From: CAWBRY01 sp963791295
Lineage (GTDB): Bacteria; Bacteroidota; Bacteroidia; Chitinophagales; Chitinophagaceae
Length of the DNA: 64,000 nucleotides
Direction of reading: 5' to 3'
Assembly: GCA_963791295.1 (NCBI GenBank)
Contig: CAWBRY010000004.1
Span: 496,001-560,000 of the forward strand
Shown: positions 1-8,645 of the stretch, in pieces
Layout: every line of letters starts with the position of its first letter
Numbering within the stretch: position 1 is the first letter of the stretch
Notes under the pieces: model-generated
What the model was told of the DNA's origin: nothing
The model's input: only the letters and a program-made list of their open reading frames with translations
Database searches by the model: none
Made by a program: the position numbers and the translations under genes

Positions 1-34
1 ATAAATCGACAGTCAACAACCAAAATCGCGCGTT

Positions 35-1387
35 ATGAAAGTATCTTCTATTAAAACCACGGCCGTGCTGGGTATAATAATCCTGGCTATCTCGCTAAGC
101 CAGATCATTCAATGTACCAATCCTTCAAACGGACAAACCTCAACCACAGAGAAAAAAACAATTGATCCTGTAGAAGAAAATGCCAATAAAATGTTGGCGG
201 AAGGCAAGCAGACATTTCGCTTTGAAACTTTCGGTGATGAATCTTATTGGACTGATGCGCTGCAAATAAATAAGGCGATCGCAGGTGAAAAGAATGGTGG
301 CGTTGGCGGCGGCCTCTCTCCCAAAGCGGCATTGGCAGCAGGATTGAAAGTGGATATGGATGTAATACCAGCCGACGTCGCAGCCGCGATTAAAGCCGGT
401 AAAGTAAATTTAGACGACCCCGCCGTCACGCTTACACTTTTGCAATTAAACGCCGTGGTGGGAGTGATTGGGAAATTTGATAATAACAAAAGTCTGGTAT
501 CCATCGGTCTTACCTGTGCTTCGTGTCACTCAACTGTTGATAATGCATTTGCACCGGGGATCGGTCATCGCCTGGACGGATGGGCAAACCGCGATCTAAA
601 CGTGGGAGCAATTGTATCTATGGCCCCCAATTTGAAACCACTTACCGACGCGCTCGGTGTCGATGTTGCCACCGTTAAAAAAGTGCTGGCGAGTTGGGGC
701 CCTGGTAAATTTGATGCGCTCCTCAACCTGGACGGTAAAGCATTTCGTCCGGACGGCAAGTCCGCTGCAACGCTGATTCCGGAGGCATTTGGCCACGCCG
801 GCCACACACTTCATACATGGACCGGCGGATGGGGTGATGTTACTTATTGGAATGCATACGTTGCCAATCTCGAACTGGCCGGCAATGGGAATTTCTATGA
901 CCAACGATTAGATGATGAAAAGAAATATCCCGTGGCTGCCAAACTCGGTCTTGGTCATAAACATAACAATCCCGATATGATAACGGATAAATTAGCAGCA
1001 CTTCAATTTTATCAATTAGCCATTCCTACGCCAAAAGCACCGGATAGTATCTATAATAAAGAAGCAGCAGCCCGCGGTATGAACTTATTTAATGATAAGG
1101 CAAAATGCGCTAGTTGTCATGTTCCGCCATTATTTACCGAACCGGGATGGAATACGCACAAAGCCTCTGATATCGGCATTGATGATTTTCAATCGAATCG
1201 TTCTCCTGATAAGACATATGTTACCCAGGGATTAAAAGGTTTATGGACACATATGAAAGGGGGTTTCTATCACGATGGAAGATTTGCCACACTGAAGGAC
1301 GTGGTAAACCACTACAATGATTTCAAAAAATTAAATCTAACCGAAGCAGAAAAGCAGGACCTGGTAGAATATCTTAAGTCTTTATAA
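35..1387 (+). CDS. Di-heme cytochrome c, exported
   Basis: The 450-residue protein starts with a hydrophobic export segment (about residues 8–26) ending in a Cys at 27, so it may be a lipoprotein, although the lipobox (QIIQC) is not canonical. Two CxxCH haem-binding motifs are visible, Cys161–His165 and Cys358–His362, both reading CASCH. The second lies in a typical C-terminal cytochrome c fold that ends with a DLVEYLKSL helix. The 120-residue stretch before the first motif is unassigned. It is probably a periplasmic or membrane-tethered electron carrier of the di-haem peroxidase/oxidase type; a peroxidase activity cannot be claimed from sequence alone. The next gene is convergent, so it is transcribed on its own or with genes left of the window. 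Confidence 0.85.
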   Translation: MKVSSIKTTAVLGIIILAISLSQIIQCTNPSNGQTSTTEKKTIDPVEENANKMLAEGKQTFRFETFGDESYWTDALQINKAIAGEKNGGVGGGLSPKAALAAGLKVDMDVIPADVAAAIKAGKVNLDDPAVTLTLLQLNAVVGVIGKFDNNKSLVSIGLTCASCHSTVDNAFAPGIGHRLDGWANRDLNVGAIVSMAPNLKPLTDALGVDVATVKKVLASWGPGKFDALLNLDGKAFRPDGKSAATLIPEAFGHAGHTLHTWTGGWGDVTYWNAYVANLELAGNGNFYDQRLDDEKKYPVAAKLGLGHKHNNPDMITDKLAALQFYQLAIPTPKAPDSIYNKEAAARGMNLFNDKAKCASCHVPPLFTEPGWNTHKASDIGIDDFQSNRSPDKTYVTQGLKGLWTHMKGGFYHDGRFATLKDVVNHYNDFKKLNLTEAEKQDLVEYLKSL

Positions 1388-1401
1388 GCAACATTCAACA
1401 T

Positions 1402-2532
1402 CTATACTCTTAAAAACAGCTTTTTCCTATACATGAAATACAGGAAGGCCCATTTAATAGCGACATAGCAGATTGCCAACGCAAGCGCATTGAATGGATC
1501 GCCTATTAATTGTCCAAGCCATTTGAAGCAACCATTGGTTGTGTACTCCCAATCGATGAACCTGCCGGACATATAAATTAATATGGAATTCATGCCAATC
1601 ACGCGAAAGAAGAAAGCCCATTTTACATAACCTAAGACATCTATCACATAATAAAAAAGGGCAAGCAGGATCAGGCTTATCCCTCCCACCTCCAGAACAA
1701 ATGAGCTTGTCCAAAGATTTTTGTTTATCGGAAAATCAAGATTCCAGATCTGTGCAATGACAATACAAATGACCCCGGCAATCCCCAGACGCAATGCTTT
1801 CTTATTACCAGGCATCACGCCATTCCTAATAAATACTCCTGCCAGTATCCCCAGTAACCCGGTAGCAATGGCCGGCAGTGTGGATGCCACCCCTTCAGGA
1901 TCATGAATACCTAAATAAAGTTTGCCTGGCACAATGAGGCGATCAATGTAGGAAGCAAAATTTCCTTGCATCGTTAAATCACCTGTGGGGTAACCCGGTG
2001 CTGAATTGAATTTCAACAATAACCAATAGATCACCAGGATACCGCAAAACCAAAGTATCTGCGTTGTCCGTCGGGAATAGATATATATGATATTGGCCAA
2101 CATATAAGCCAAGCCTATCCTGCCTAATACACTCGCAAAACGGATTTCTGAGAGAGGCTTTAATTGTAGCCCGTTATTATAAATGATCCCCAGTATGATC
2201 AAAATAACACCTCTTTTGATGACTCGCATTAAGACCTGGTTCCTCGTTTTCCCTTTTTCCAATTCGCGACCAACAGAATAGGGTGTTGCTACACCTGCTA
2301 TAAAAAGGAAAAGCGGAAAGATGAGATCGTAAAAATGAAACCCGTTCCAATCCGGGTGAGTGAACTGCCTGGAAATCGCACCCCAAAAAGAGGAGCCTGT
2401 TGCATTATAAAGAGAATGAAATATTTCTTCCGCACCCATTATCCAGACCATATCAAACCCACGCAGGGCATCCAGAGAATAAAGTCGTTGAGGATTGCTA
2501 ACAATCGGCTCACTGTCAATTACGGGATCCAT
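1402..2532 (-). CDS. Heparan-alpha-glucosaminide N-acetyltransferase-like membrane protein (DUF5009/NagX family)
   Basis: This 376-residue polytopic membrane protein begins with the family signature SLDALRGFDMVWIMG near residues 19–33, followed by about ten hydrophobic segments. The N-terminal RGFD motif and the HPDWNGFHFYDLIFPLFLFI stretch are typical of the COG4299/HGSNAT-type transmembrane acyltransferases. These move acyl groups to sugars across the cytoplasmic membrane, and in Bacteroidota the gene is usually linked to amino-sugar use. No such genes are adjacent here, so the substrate is unknown. A 73-codon membrane-protein gene lies just upstream on the same strand (gap 13 nt), so the two probably share a transcript. 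Confidence 0.85.
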   Translation of the reverse strand: MDPVIDSEPIVSNPQRLYSLDALRGFDMVWIMGAEEIFHSLYNATGSSFWGAISRQFTHPDWNGFHFYDLIFPLFLFIAGVATPYSVGRELEKGKTRNQVLMRVIKRGVILIILGIIYNNGLQLKPLSEIRFASVLGRIGLAYMLANIIYIYSRRTTQILWFCGILVIYWLLLKFNSAPGYPTGDLTMQGNFASYIDRLIVPGKLYLGIHDPEGVASTLPAIATGLLGILAGVFIRNGVMPGNKKALRLGIAGVICIVIAQIWNLDFPINKNLWTSSFVLEVGGISLILLALFYYVIDVLGYVKWAFFFRVIGMNSILIYMSGRFIDWEYTTNGCFKWLGQLIGDPFNALALAICYVAIKWAFLYFMYRKKLFLRV

Positions 2533-2545
2533 CTTAATATTTTTT

Positions 2546-2767
2546 TTACTCCAAAGAAATCCGATAACTCACGCTCTTTTCTGGTTCAAATAGAATTGGA
2601 GAAGCCTGCGTAGTCTTGTTTGTCTGCGTACGCTGCACCGTTGGCGATTTGTTGCATTTGCCCAATGCGTAATAAATGACAAAAAATATCAAAATGGTGC
2701 TTAGACAACCACCTCCCAATTTTTTTGCGCCGTAGGCTGCAATCAACGCTCTTAACCATTTTGGCAT
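2546..2767 (-). CDS. Small single-pass membrane protein, unknown function
   Basis: The 73-residue product has an amphipathic N-terminus (MPKWLRALIAAYGAKKLGGG), one hydrophobic segment (about residues 22–37, STILIFFVIYYALG) and a polar Thr/Gln-rich tail. I do not recognise the family. It starts with ATG, ends 13 nt before the acyltransferase start and is on the same strand, which supports a real gene in a two-gene unit. Confidence 0.6.
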   Translation of the reverse strand: MPKWLRALIAAYGAKKLGGGCLSTILIFFVIYYALGKCNKSPTVQRTQTNKTTQASPILFEPEKSVSYRISLE

Positions 2768-2829
2768 TTGTATAAAGTTTTATTTGCTTCGAAATTAACC
2801 TTCCTTTCTCAAATCGACGCTTTCAGTTG

Positions 2830-2866
2830 CTGGTGCGTGAGACACGCACCAGGGCCACGCACCAGG
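2830..2866. repeat. Intergenic palindrome with GTGCGTG/CACGCAC arms
   Basis: A perfect 10-bp inverted repeat (2830–2839 with 2843–2852, 3-nt spacer AGA) is followed by a second copy of one arm (CACGCACCAGG at 2856–2866). It sits between the small membrane protein and the T9SS gene and is separate from the terminator that follows. It resembles a dispersed intergenic repeat unit, but only this copy was found in the window. Confidence 0.5.
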
Positions 2867-2869
2867 ACA

Positions 2870-2897
2870 AAAAAAAGCCCGGTTAAAAAACCGGGCT
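2870..2897 (-). terminator. Rho-independent terminator of the T9SS cargo gene
   Basis: A 9-bp GC-rich perfect stem (AGCCCGGTT pairing with AACCGGGCT, 2876–2884 with 2889–2897) has a 4-nt loop. On the minus strand it is followed by a run of eight T. It lies 21 nt past the stop codon of the T9SS protein. Confidence 0.85.
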
Positions 2898-2918
2898 ACA
2901 GAATATCAAAAGCAGAAC

Positions 2919-5195
2919 TTATTTGATCACGACTGACTTTACCAACTTTGTATCCTGACCTCCACTCAATGTAACTGTATAAATGCCCAACTTCACGGAT
3001 GAAGGCAGTTGAATGAATTGTGTAAATGAACCCCCGTTGTGATCGAAAGATTGCTGGTACACCGGTGACCCTGATTGATCGAAAGCAACGACTTTATATT
3101 GACCCGCCGGAAGAAATCCAGCCTGTACCGTCAACTTTTTATCCATTACCGGGTTGGGAAATAACACCAGTCCTGCCACAGAAGGCTGCGTGACATTGAT
3201 CCTGGTCATCGGACTATAGTTTATCCTGCCATCAATGTCGACTACTTTCACACGATAAAAGAATATACCATCAGTACTCACCGGATCCTTCCAGGAATAA
3301 TCTTTCCTCGATGTACTGTTCCCGGCGCCCGGAACTTTTCCAATCACACTATATGTATCACCATTCGTGGATTTTTCCACTTCATAGTGGTCCACGTTTG
3401 TTTCCGTATATGAAAACCAATCTACTTGGACGCCAGTATTAATTTGTGAAGCTTTAATGGTACCAAACTTCAATGGTAACGGCGTACTGCTGGTATAAAC
3501 TGTAAATGGCGAGAAAGTCAGAATACCTGTACGCGTTGCCGTATTGGCCGACTGACTTCCCGTTCCAAATGAAGCCTCCCAATAAGTGCCGTAGTGTGAG
3601 ATCCCAATTTCACTATTGGCCAACGTAGAAAATGTTTGTCCTTCCAACGCGTCGGGCCAGTTAAAAGTCATACTCACAGCACTCGATCCCGAGTTGCGAT
3701 TCACCATCCACACGGCATCCACTCCACGTTTTTTTAGGGTGGAAGTAGTAGCCGTACCGTTGGGTTGACCGTTAATCGTAGCGCCATTAAAAACACAAAT
3801 ATTGAAATCATTGGTACCTGATGAACTGACCGTAACAGGCAAATAATAAGTTCCATTGCCCACCGGGATCGTCTTGGTTCCTGTAAGATTTTGCACGCGC
3901 AGATAGCCCATTGCCCCGGTTACATTATTAGACTGGGTGACAATATGCTTGCTGGAACTAAAGCCCGAACCTGAAATGGCGTTACCCGAAGAGATGGTCA
4001 CGGTAGTACCGGTAGGTATCGTTGCCTTGCCACTGCTTAGGGTAAGCGTGCCTGTTATAGTAACATTTTTATTGAAGGTAATATTCGCACCGATGTCGAT
4101 ATTGGTAGCGGTGATAGAGGAAAGTGACGCCGGAAAAGGGGTGGTAGTGGGCGAGTCAAATTCGTAGGAGCCTCCGGTATTTAAAGTCAAAAGCCCCGTC
4201 AATGAAAGGACACCAGAAAGGCCAGCGGAGTTCGAAGTAACAATCTTGCCTGTTGAATTCAACACGAAACCTCCCAGGCCGGTGATGCTTCCGTCATCAC
4301 AATCGATCGTTCCATTCACCGTAAGAGTTCTCAACAACGCGACATAAAGATCATCGTTCAATGTTAACTTCTTGCTCGCATTCACCTTCCAATTCATATA
4401 AGTACCGAGGATTGTACCACCGGTTTTGGTGAATCCACTGCTTGTTCCATTGAATTGAATTTCCAATACCTCCGTTTTGTTGTTGGAGCGGGTGAAGGTC
4501 CCCCCGGTTTGAATATAAGAACCACCTATAATGATTGTCTGCGTAGCGACAGTGTTAGATGAACTTGCTTCGAGTATGCCTCCTTCTATCTGAAGATTAC
4601 CGCCAATAGTAAGCGTGTAATCCTGCCCGCCCGCCAGCCTGAATTCTTTAAGTAAATTACCAGTCGAACGAATAATAAAATTACCAGCAATGTTTGTGAG
4701 TTCACCACCCTGTTGAGGATTGCTGTCAAATCCCACCATGTCGATGATCAGGTTACCCCAGGTAGTTGGCGCCGGCAATTTGGCGCTGCCATTCCAGTCG
4801 GTCATTTGAACAGTGCTGGTTGAGGATAATGTTCTTTCTACTTCACCTGGAAATGTGGCGGTATTATCGTTATGAATAAAAGTTGATCCCGCATCCATTT
4901 GAAATTTATCCGATGTCACTTTATCATTACCTCTCAGGGTGGAATTGCTTTCCAAGGTTATCTTCCCGTTGGTTCCTGTTACAGTCCAGTTAGCGGTCGT
5001 CATCATCGTATGACTGGTCTGGATAATGAATATATCACCCGCTGTAGTAAAGTTTGCCGGAGCAGATCCAGAACCATTGCGGCTTGTATGCCAACTGGCT
5101 GTTAGATTCGGGGCGGCATTGTTAGTTGAGTAATAAGTAGTGCCATTGGCAAAATAAACGGATAGAAGAAGGGCGGGTAATAGGTAGAATTTCAT
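2919..5195 (-). CDS. Secreted repeat-rich protein with C-terminal T9SS sorting domain
   Basis: The product is 758 residues from the ATG at 5195. An in-frame TTG at 5219 would add eight residues, but the ATG gives a clean signal peptide (MKFYLLPALLLSVYFANG). The middle is a long Thr/Ser/Gly/Asn-rich region of beta-helix character with recurring short strands (for example GNFIIRSTGN, GNLQIEGG, GGSYIQTGG). A fibronectin-like segment follows (DYSWKDPVSTDGIFFYRVKVVD), and the last ~80 residues are a type A T9SS sorting tail (LFPNPVMDKKLTV … GIYTVTLSGG … LVKSVVIK). It is therefore expected to cross the outer membrane by T9SS and be released or anchored at the cell surface. No catalytic motif was seen; it may be an adhesin or structural surface protein. 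Confidence 0.9.
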   Translation of the reverse strand: MKFYLLPALLLSVYFANGTTYYSTNNAAPNLTASWHTSRNGSGSAPANFTTAGDIFIIQTSHTMMTTANWTVTGTNGKITLESNSTLRGNDKVTSDKFQMDAGSTFIHNDNTATFPGEVERTLSSTSTVQMTDWNGSAKLPAPTTWGNLIIDMVGFDSNPQQGGELTNIAGNFIIRSTGNLLKEFRLAGGQDYTLTIGGNLQIEGGILEASSSNTVATQTIIIGGSYIQTGGTFTRSNNKTEVLEIQFNGTSSGFTKTGGTILGTYMNWKVNASKKLTLNDDLYVALLRTLTVNGTIDCDDGSITGLGGFVLNSTGKIVTSNSAGLSGVLSLTGLLTLNTGGSYEFDSPTTTPFPASLSSITATNIDIGANITFNKNVTITGTLTLSSGKATIPTGTTVTISSGNAISGSGFSSSKHIVTQSNNVTGAMGYLRVQNLTGTKTIPVGNGTYYLPVTVSSSGTNDFNICVFNGATINGQPNGTATTSTLKKRGVDAVWMVNRNSGSSAVSMTFNWPDALEGQTFSTLANSEIGISHYGTYWEASFGTGSQSANTATRTGILTFSPFTVYTSSTPLPLKFGTIKASQINTGVQVDWFSYTETNVDHYEVEKSTNGDTYSVIGKVPGAGNSTSRKDYSWKDPVSTDGIFFYRVKVVDIDGRINYSPMTRINVTQPSVAGLVLFPNPVMDKKLTVQAGFLPAGQYKVVAFDQSGSPVYQQSFDHNGGSFTQFIQLPSSVKLGIYTVTLSGGQDTKLVKSVVIK

Positions 5196-5413
5196 AGATT
5201 TGGATAGTAAGCGCCGCAAGATATTTAAGGATTTTCACCTAAACAAGTGCCTACGTTTTTATTGAGTTTAAAGCCTTAAAGAATTGTGGCAAATACCCGA
5301 ATGTACTAGGGGAAACTACGATTGACTTGCTTGCAAAAACCACATTCCTGCCTGATTGATGCTAATAGTGGTCTGTTGTGATGCACCATTTTTAACCAAT
5401 ACAATACATATTT

Positions 5414-5944
5414 ATGAAGAACTTGTTCCTGCTCGCTTTAATCTTGTCGTCTGGCGTTTTCTATGGTCAGAACACCAACTCACCCACTCTTAGAAGTGTA
5501 TTATTAGATCAATTAAAAAGCACACACAATGTTAAGGGATGGTTCGTTCCTGTTGATTCTGCTATTGACGGGGTGACGCCAGAACAGGCAAAATGGAGAG
5601 ACGGCAGCGGCAACCACTCTATTGGACAGTTAACTAATCACCTGCTGTTTTGGAACACGTCGCAGTTGTCAACCCTTACGAAAATACCTCCACCATTTTT
5701 TAGCGGTCAGAATGACGATACATTTAACGACTATGACAGCGCCCATTGGAGCGAAACCGCCAGAAAGTTGGACAGTGTGCTGACGGCATTAGAAAAGCTG
5801 GTGATGGAAGCCAGTGAAGCCAATCTGAAATCGTGGAGCAAGCCCATCTCCAATATAGCGATGCACAATGCATATCATACCGGGCAAATCATCTTCGTCA
5901 GAAAGTTACAAGGGTCATGGGATCCGGAAAAGGGCGTGAAATGA
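5414..5944 (+). CDS. Exported DinB-family protein
   Basis: The 176-residue protein carries a signal peptide (MKNLFLLALILSSGVFYGQ), followed by a DinB-like four-helix bundle with conserved histidines in SIGQLTNHLLFWN and in the C-terminal AMHNAYHTGQIIFVRKL. DinB proteins bind a divalent metal through three His and include thiol-dependent transferases and hydrolases; most are cytoplasmic, while this one is predicted to be exported. Its stop codon overlaps the ATG of the permease gene (ATGA), so it is translationally coupled to the amine-utilisation operon and is likely its first gene. Its role in that operon is unknown. Confidence 0.85.
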   Translation: MKNLFLLALILSSGVFYGQNTNSPTLRSVLLDQLKSTHNVKGWFVPVDSAIDGVTPEQAKWRDGSGNHSIGQLTNHLLFWNTSQLSTLTKIPPPFFSGQNDDTFNDYDSAHWSETARKLDSVLTALEKLVMEASEANLKSWSKPISNIAMHNAYHTGQIIFVRKLQGSWDPEKGVK

Positions 5945-7251
5945 CCAATGAATTGAAACGTACACTCACCCCGGCTATGCTCTGGGGTTTGGGTGTCGGC
6001 TATGTCATTTCAGGCATGTATTTCGGTTGGAACCTTGGCCTGGAAAAAGGTGGAACACTGGGGCTGGCGATCGCAACGTTCTTTATCATCATCATGTATG
6101 TCACTTTCACGTTCAGTTATACAGAACTTGCCTGCGCCATACCTAAGGCAGGAGGAGGATTCGACTATGCCAATCGAGCGTTGGGAAAGGATTGGGGATT
6201 CATCGCGGGCATGGCCCAGAATATTGAATTCATTTTTGCACCACCGGCAATTGCATTTGCAATTGGCGCTTATTTTAACTTGTTCTTTCCCTCTCTGCCC
6301 ATTCTCTCCATCGCCATCTTCAGCTATGTCATCTTTACTGCTCTCAATATTTATGGAGTGAAGGCTGCAGCCATGTTTGAACTAATGATTACAGTGCTTG
6401 CCGTGGGAGAGTTATTATTATTTACCGGTGTCAGTCTTACTCATTTTGAGTTGAAGAACCTGCAACAAAATTCTTTTCCTCATGGTTGGCAAGGTGTTTT
6501 TGCCGCCATCCCTTTTGCAATATGGTTTTTTCTGGCAATTGAAGGCGTGGCCAACGTTGCTGAAGAAGCAATCCGACCACAGCGAACAATCCTCTTTGGT
6601 TTTGGCTCCGCTATCCTTACCCTGGTGATACTTTGCATCCTTACATTTATTAGTTCTGTTGGGGTAGCCGGCTGGGAAGCCATAGTATATAAAAGTGACG
6701 GAACTACTTCTGATTCACCGCTGCCATTGGCGCTGGGACATATAGTTGCGGATAACCATCTGCTATATCGACTGTTGATTACCGTTGGTCTGTTTGGCCT
6801 GGTAGCTTCTTTTCATGGAATTATCCTGGCTGCAGGCAGATCCAGCTTTGAATTTGGAAGAGTAAAATTCGCGCCTGCTTTTTTAGGAAAGATCCATTCG
6901 CGCTTCCGTACACCTTCAAATGCACTTTTGGTCAATATGGTCATCGGCATTATTGCCCTGTTAACGGGTAAGACTTCTGAAATTATCACGATTTCTGTGT
7001 TCGGAGCGCTTACATTATATATGGTATCTATGGTGTCGATGCTGCGGCTCCGGATAAAAGAACCGGCGTTGGAGAGGCCCTTTAAAGTACCCCTCTATCC
7101 TTTTTTTCCATTGATCGCATTGATCATCGCCGCAGTATCGTTTGCTGCAATGATCATCTACAATTGGCAATTGGCGCTCGTGTATTTTGCGCTTATCGGC
7201 ATATGCTACCTGGCTTTTAAATTATTTAAACCAGAAGCAACAAATAATTAG
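5941..7251 (+). CDS. eat: Ethanolamine/amino-acid permease (APC superfamily, Eat type)
   Basis: The ATG at 5941 overlaps the preceding stop codon and gives 436 residues; longer in-frame readings would run back through the DinB gene. There are about twelve hydrophobic segments. The N-terminus (LTPAMLWGLGVGYVISGMYFGWN, LACAIPKAGGGFDYANRALG) closely resembles the ethanolamine permease family of the APC superfamily, proton-coupled uptake systems of the inner membrane. The next genes encode a gamma-glutamyl ligase, an alcohol dehydrogenase and a hydrolase–aldehyde dehydrogenase fusion, which supports import of an amino alcohol. An amino acid or polyamine substrate cannot be excluded. Confidence 0.85.
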   Translation: MTNELKRTLTPAMLWGLGVGYVISGMYFGWNLGLEKGGTLGLAIATFFIIIMYVTFTFSYTELACAIPKAGGGFDYANRALGKDWGFIAGMAQNIEFIFAPPAIAFAIGAYFNLFFPSLPILSIAIFSYVIFTALNIYGVKAAAMFELMITVLAVGELLLFTGVSLTHFELKNLQQNSFPHGWQGVFAAIPFAIWFFLAIEGVANVAEEAIRPQRTILFGFGSAILTLVILCILTFISSVGVAGWEAIVYKSDGTTSDSPLPLALGHIVADNHLLYRLLITVGLFGLVASFHGIILAAGRSSFEFGRVKFAPAFLGKIHSRFRTPSNALLVNMVIGIIALLTGKTSEIITISVFGALTLYMVSMVSMLRLRIKEPALERPFKVPLYPFFPLIALIIAAVSFAAMIIYNWQLALVYFALIGICYLAFKLFKPEATNN

Positions 7252-7267
7252 TAATTTTTATGGCATT

Positions 7268-8626
7268 ATGAATCCAAAAGAAATGTTAAAGTATGTGCAG
7301 GGCCATCCGCAGGGAAAGGTAAAAATTGCGATTCCTGATATCGATGGAATTCTTCGCGGAAAATATATTTCGGCAGAAAAATTCTTTTCTGTAGTCGAGG
7401 GGGGAATGGGATTCTGCAATGTCATTTATGGCTGGGACGCAGGCGACGTGGTTTATGACAATGTAAAATATACAGGCTGGCATTCGGGATACCCGGATGC
7501 ACCTGCTCAAATTGATATAAATACATTCCGAAAAATACCCTGGGAGAATGACCTGCCTTTCTTTCTTGCCGAACTAACAGGCCCGGGTGGTGAGGCAGTC
7601 ACCGTTTGCCCTCGTCAACTATTAAAAAAAGTTATTAAAGAAGCCAACGGTGATGGGTACTCGCCCATTTTTTCCCAGGAATTTGAGTGGTTCAATTTTG
7701 CAGAAACGCCACAAACAGCGAATGAAAAGCAATTTAAAAACCTCGTACCATTAACACCCGGCATGTTTGGGTACTCTATCCTTCGCAGCTCGCTCGAGAA
7801 TCCCTATTTCAGTGACCTGTTTGACCTGCTCAATAAGTTTGATATTCCAATTGAAGGTCTGCATACTGAAACAGGTCCCGGTACCTATGAAGCAGCCATC
7901 CGGTATAGCGGTATTCTTGAAGCTGCTGACCGCGCCACTTTATTTAAGACGTCGGTGAAAGAAATTGCTTACCGCCATAGCATCATGGCCACCTTCATGG
8001 CTAAGATCAATGAAAACCTGCCCGGCTGCGGAGGACACGTGCATCAGAGCTTGTGGGATCAGAAGGGGCGGAAGAATTTATTCTTTAATCAAAAGGATAA
8101 AATGAAAATGAGTGCTCTCATGAAAAGCTACCTGGCAGGTCAGCTCTATTGCCTTCCTCATATCCTTCCGATGTATGCTCCTACTATCAACAGTTATAAA
8201 AGGCTGGTCGAAGGTGCCTGGGCGCCAACTACTCTCACCTGGGGAGTAGACAATCGAACGGTGGCCATTCGTGCTTTGCAAGCCAATGAAAAATCATGCA
8301 GGCTGGAGATGAGGGTGAGCGGCTCGGATGCAAATCCTTATCTCGCTATGGCTGCCTGCCTGGCAAGTGGCTTATATGGAATAAGAAATAAAATGAAATT
8401 GCAAGAACCTGCATTCGAGGGAAACGCATACAAGAACTCATCTTCGGAGGTTCTTCCCACAACCTTATGGGAAGCGACGCAGAAAATGAAAGCTTCGAAG
8501 CCTGCCCAGGAAATGTTCGGAGCGGAGTTTGTCAGTCACTTCACGCAAACGAGAGAGTGGGAATGGCGTCAGCACCTGAAAGCAGTGACAGATTGGGAGT
8601 ACAAGAGATATTTTGAGATCATTTAA
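7268..8626 (+). CDS. Glutamine synthetase-like gamma-glutamyl-amine ligase
   Basis: The chosen ATG at 7268 gives 452 residues and leaves 16 nt after the permease; an in-frame upstream start would overlap the permease. Glutamine-synthetase core motifs are present: the metal-site segment SQEFEWF, the HTETGPGTYEAAI loop, the GCGGHVHQSLW ATP/glutamate-binding segment, and the C-terminal RLEMRVSGSDANPYLAMAA. The N-terminal beta-grasp is shortened, as in the GS-like ligases PuuA, IpuC and GlnA4 that join glutamate to amines. With the ethanolamine-type permease and downstream oxidation genes, the likely product is gamma-glutamyl-ethanolamide or a similar amide. A true GlnA role is unlikely because of context. 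Confidence 0.85.
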   Translation: MNPKEMLKYVQGHPQGKVKIAIPDIDGILRGKYISAEKFFSVVEGGMGFCNVIYGWDAGDVVYDNVKYTGWHSGYPDAPAQIDINTFRKIPWENDLPFFLAELTGPGGEAVTVCPRQLLKKVIKEANGDGYSPIFSQEFEWFNFAETPQTANEKQFKNLVPLTPGMFGYSILRSSLENPYFSDLFDLLNKFDIPIEGLHTETGPGTYEAAIRYSGILEAADRATLFKTSVKEIAYRHSIMATFMAKINENLPGCGGHVHQSLWDQKGRKNLFFNQKDKMKMSALMKSYLAGQLYCLPHILPMYAPTINSYKRLVEGAWAPTTLTWGVDNRTVAIRALQANEKSCRLEMRVSGSDANPYLAMAACLASGLYGIRNKMKLQEPAFEGNAYKNSSSEVLPTTLWEATQKMKASKPAQEMFGAEFVSHFTQTREWEWRQHLKAVTDWEYKRYFEII

Positions 8627-8645
8627 TCCGGCAAAATATGCAATA

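Noticed and set aside
7268..8626. Housekeeping glutamine synthetase glnA
   Set aside because: Operon context with an amine permease, alcohol dehydrogenase and gamma-glutamyl hydrolase, and a shortened N-terminal domain, fit a gamma-glutamyl-amine ligase better.
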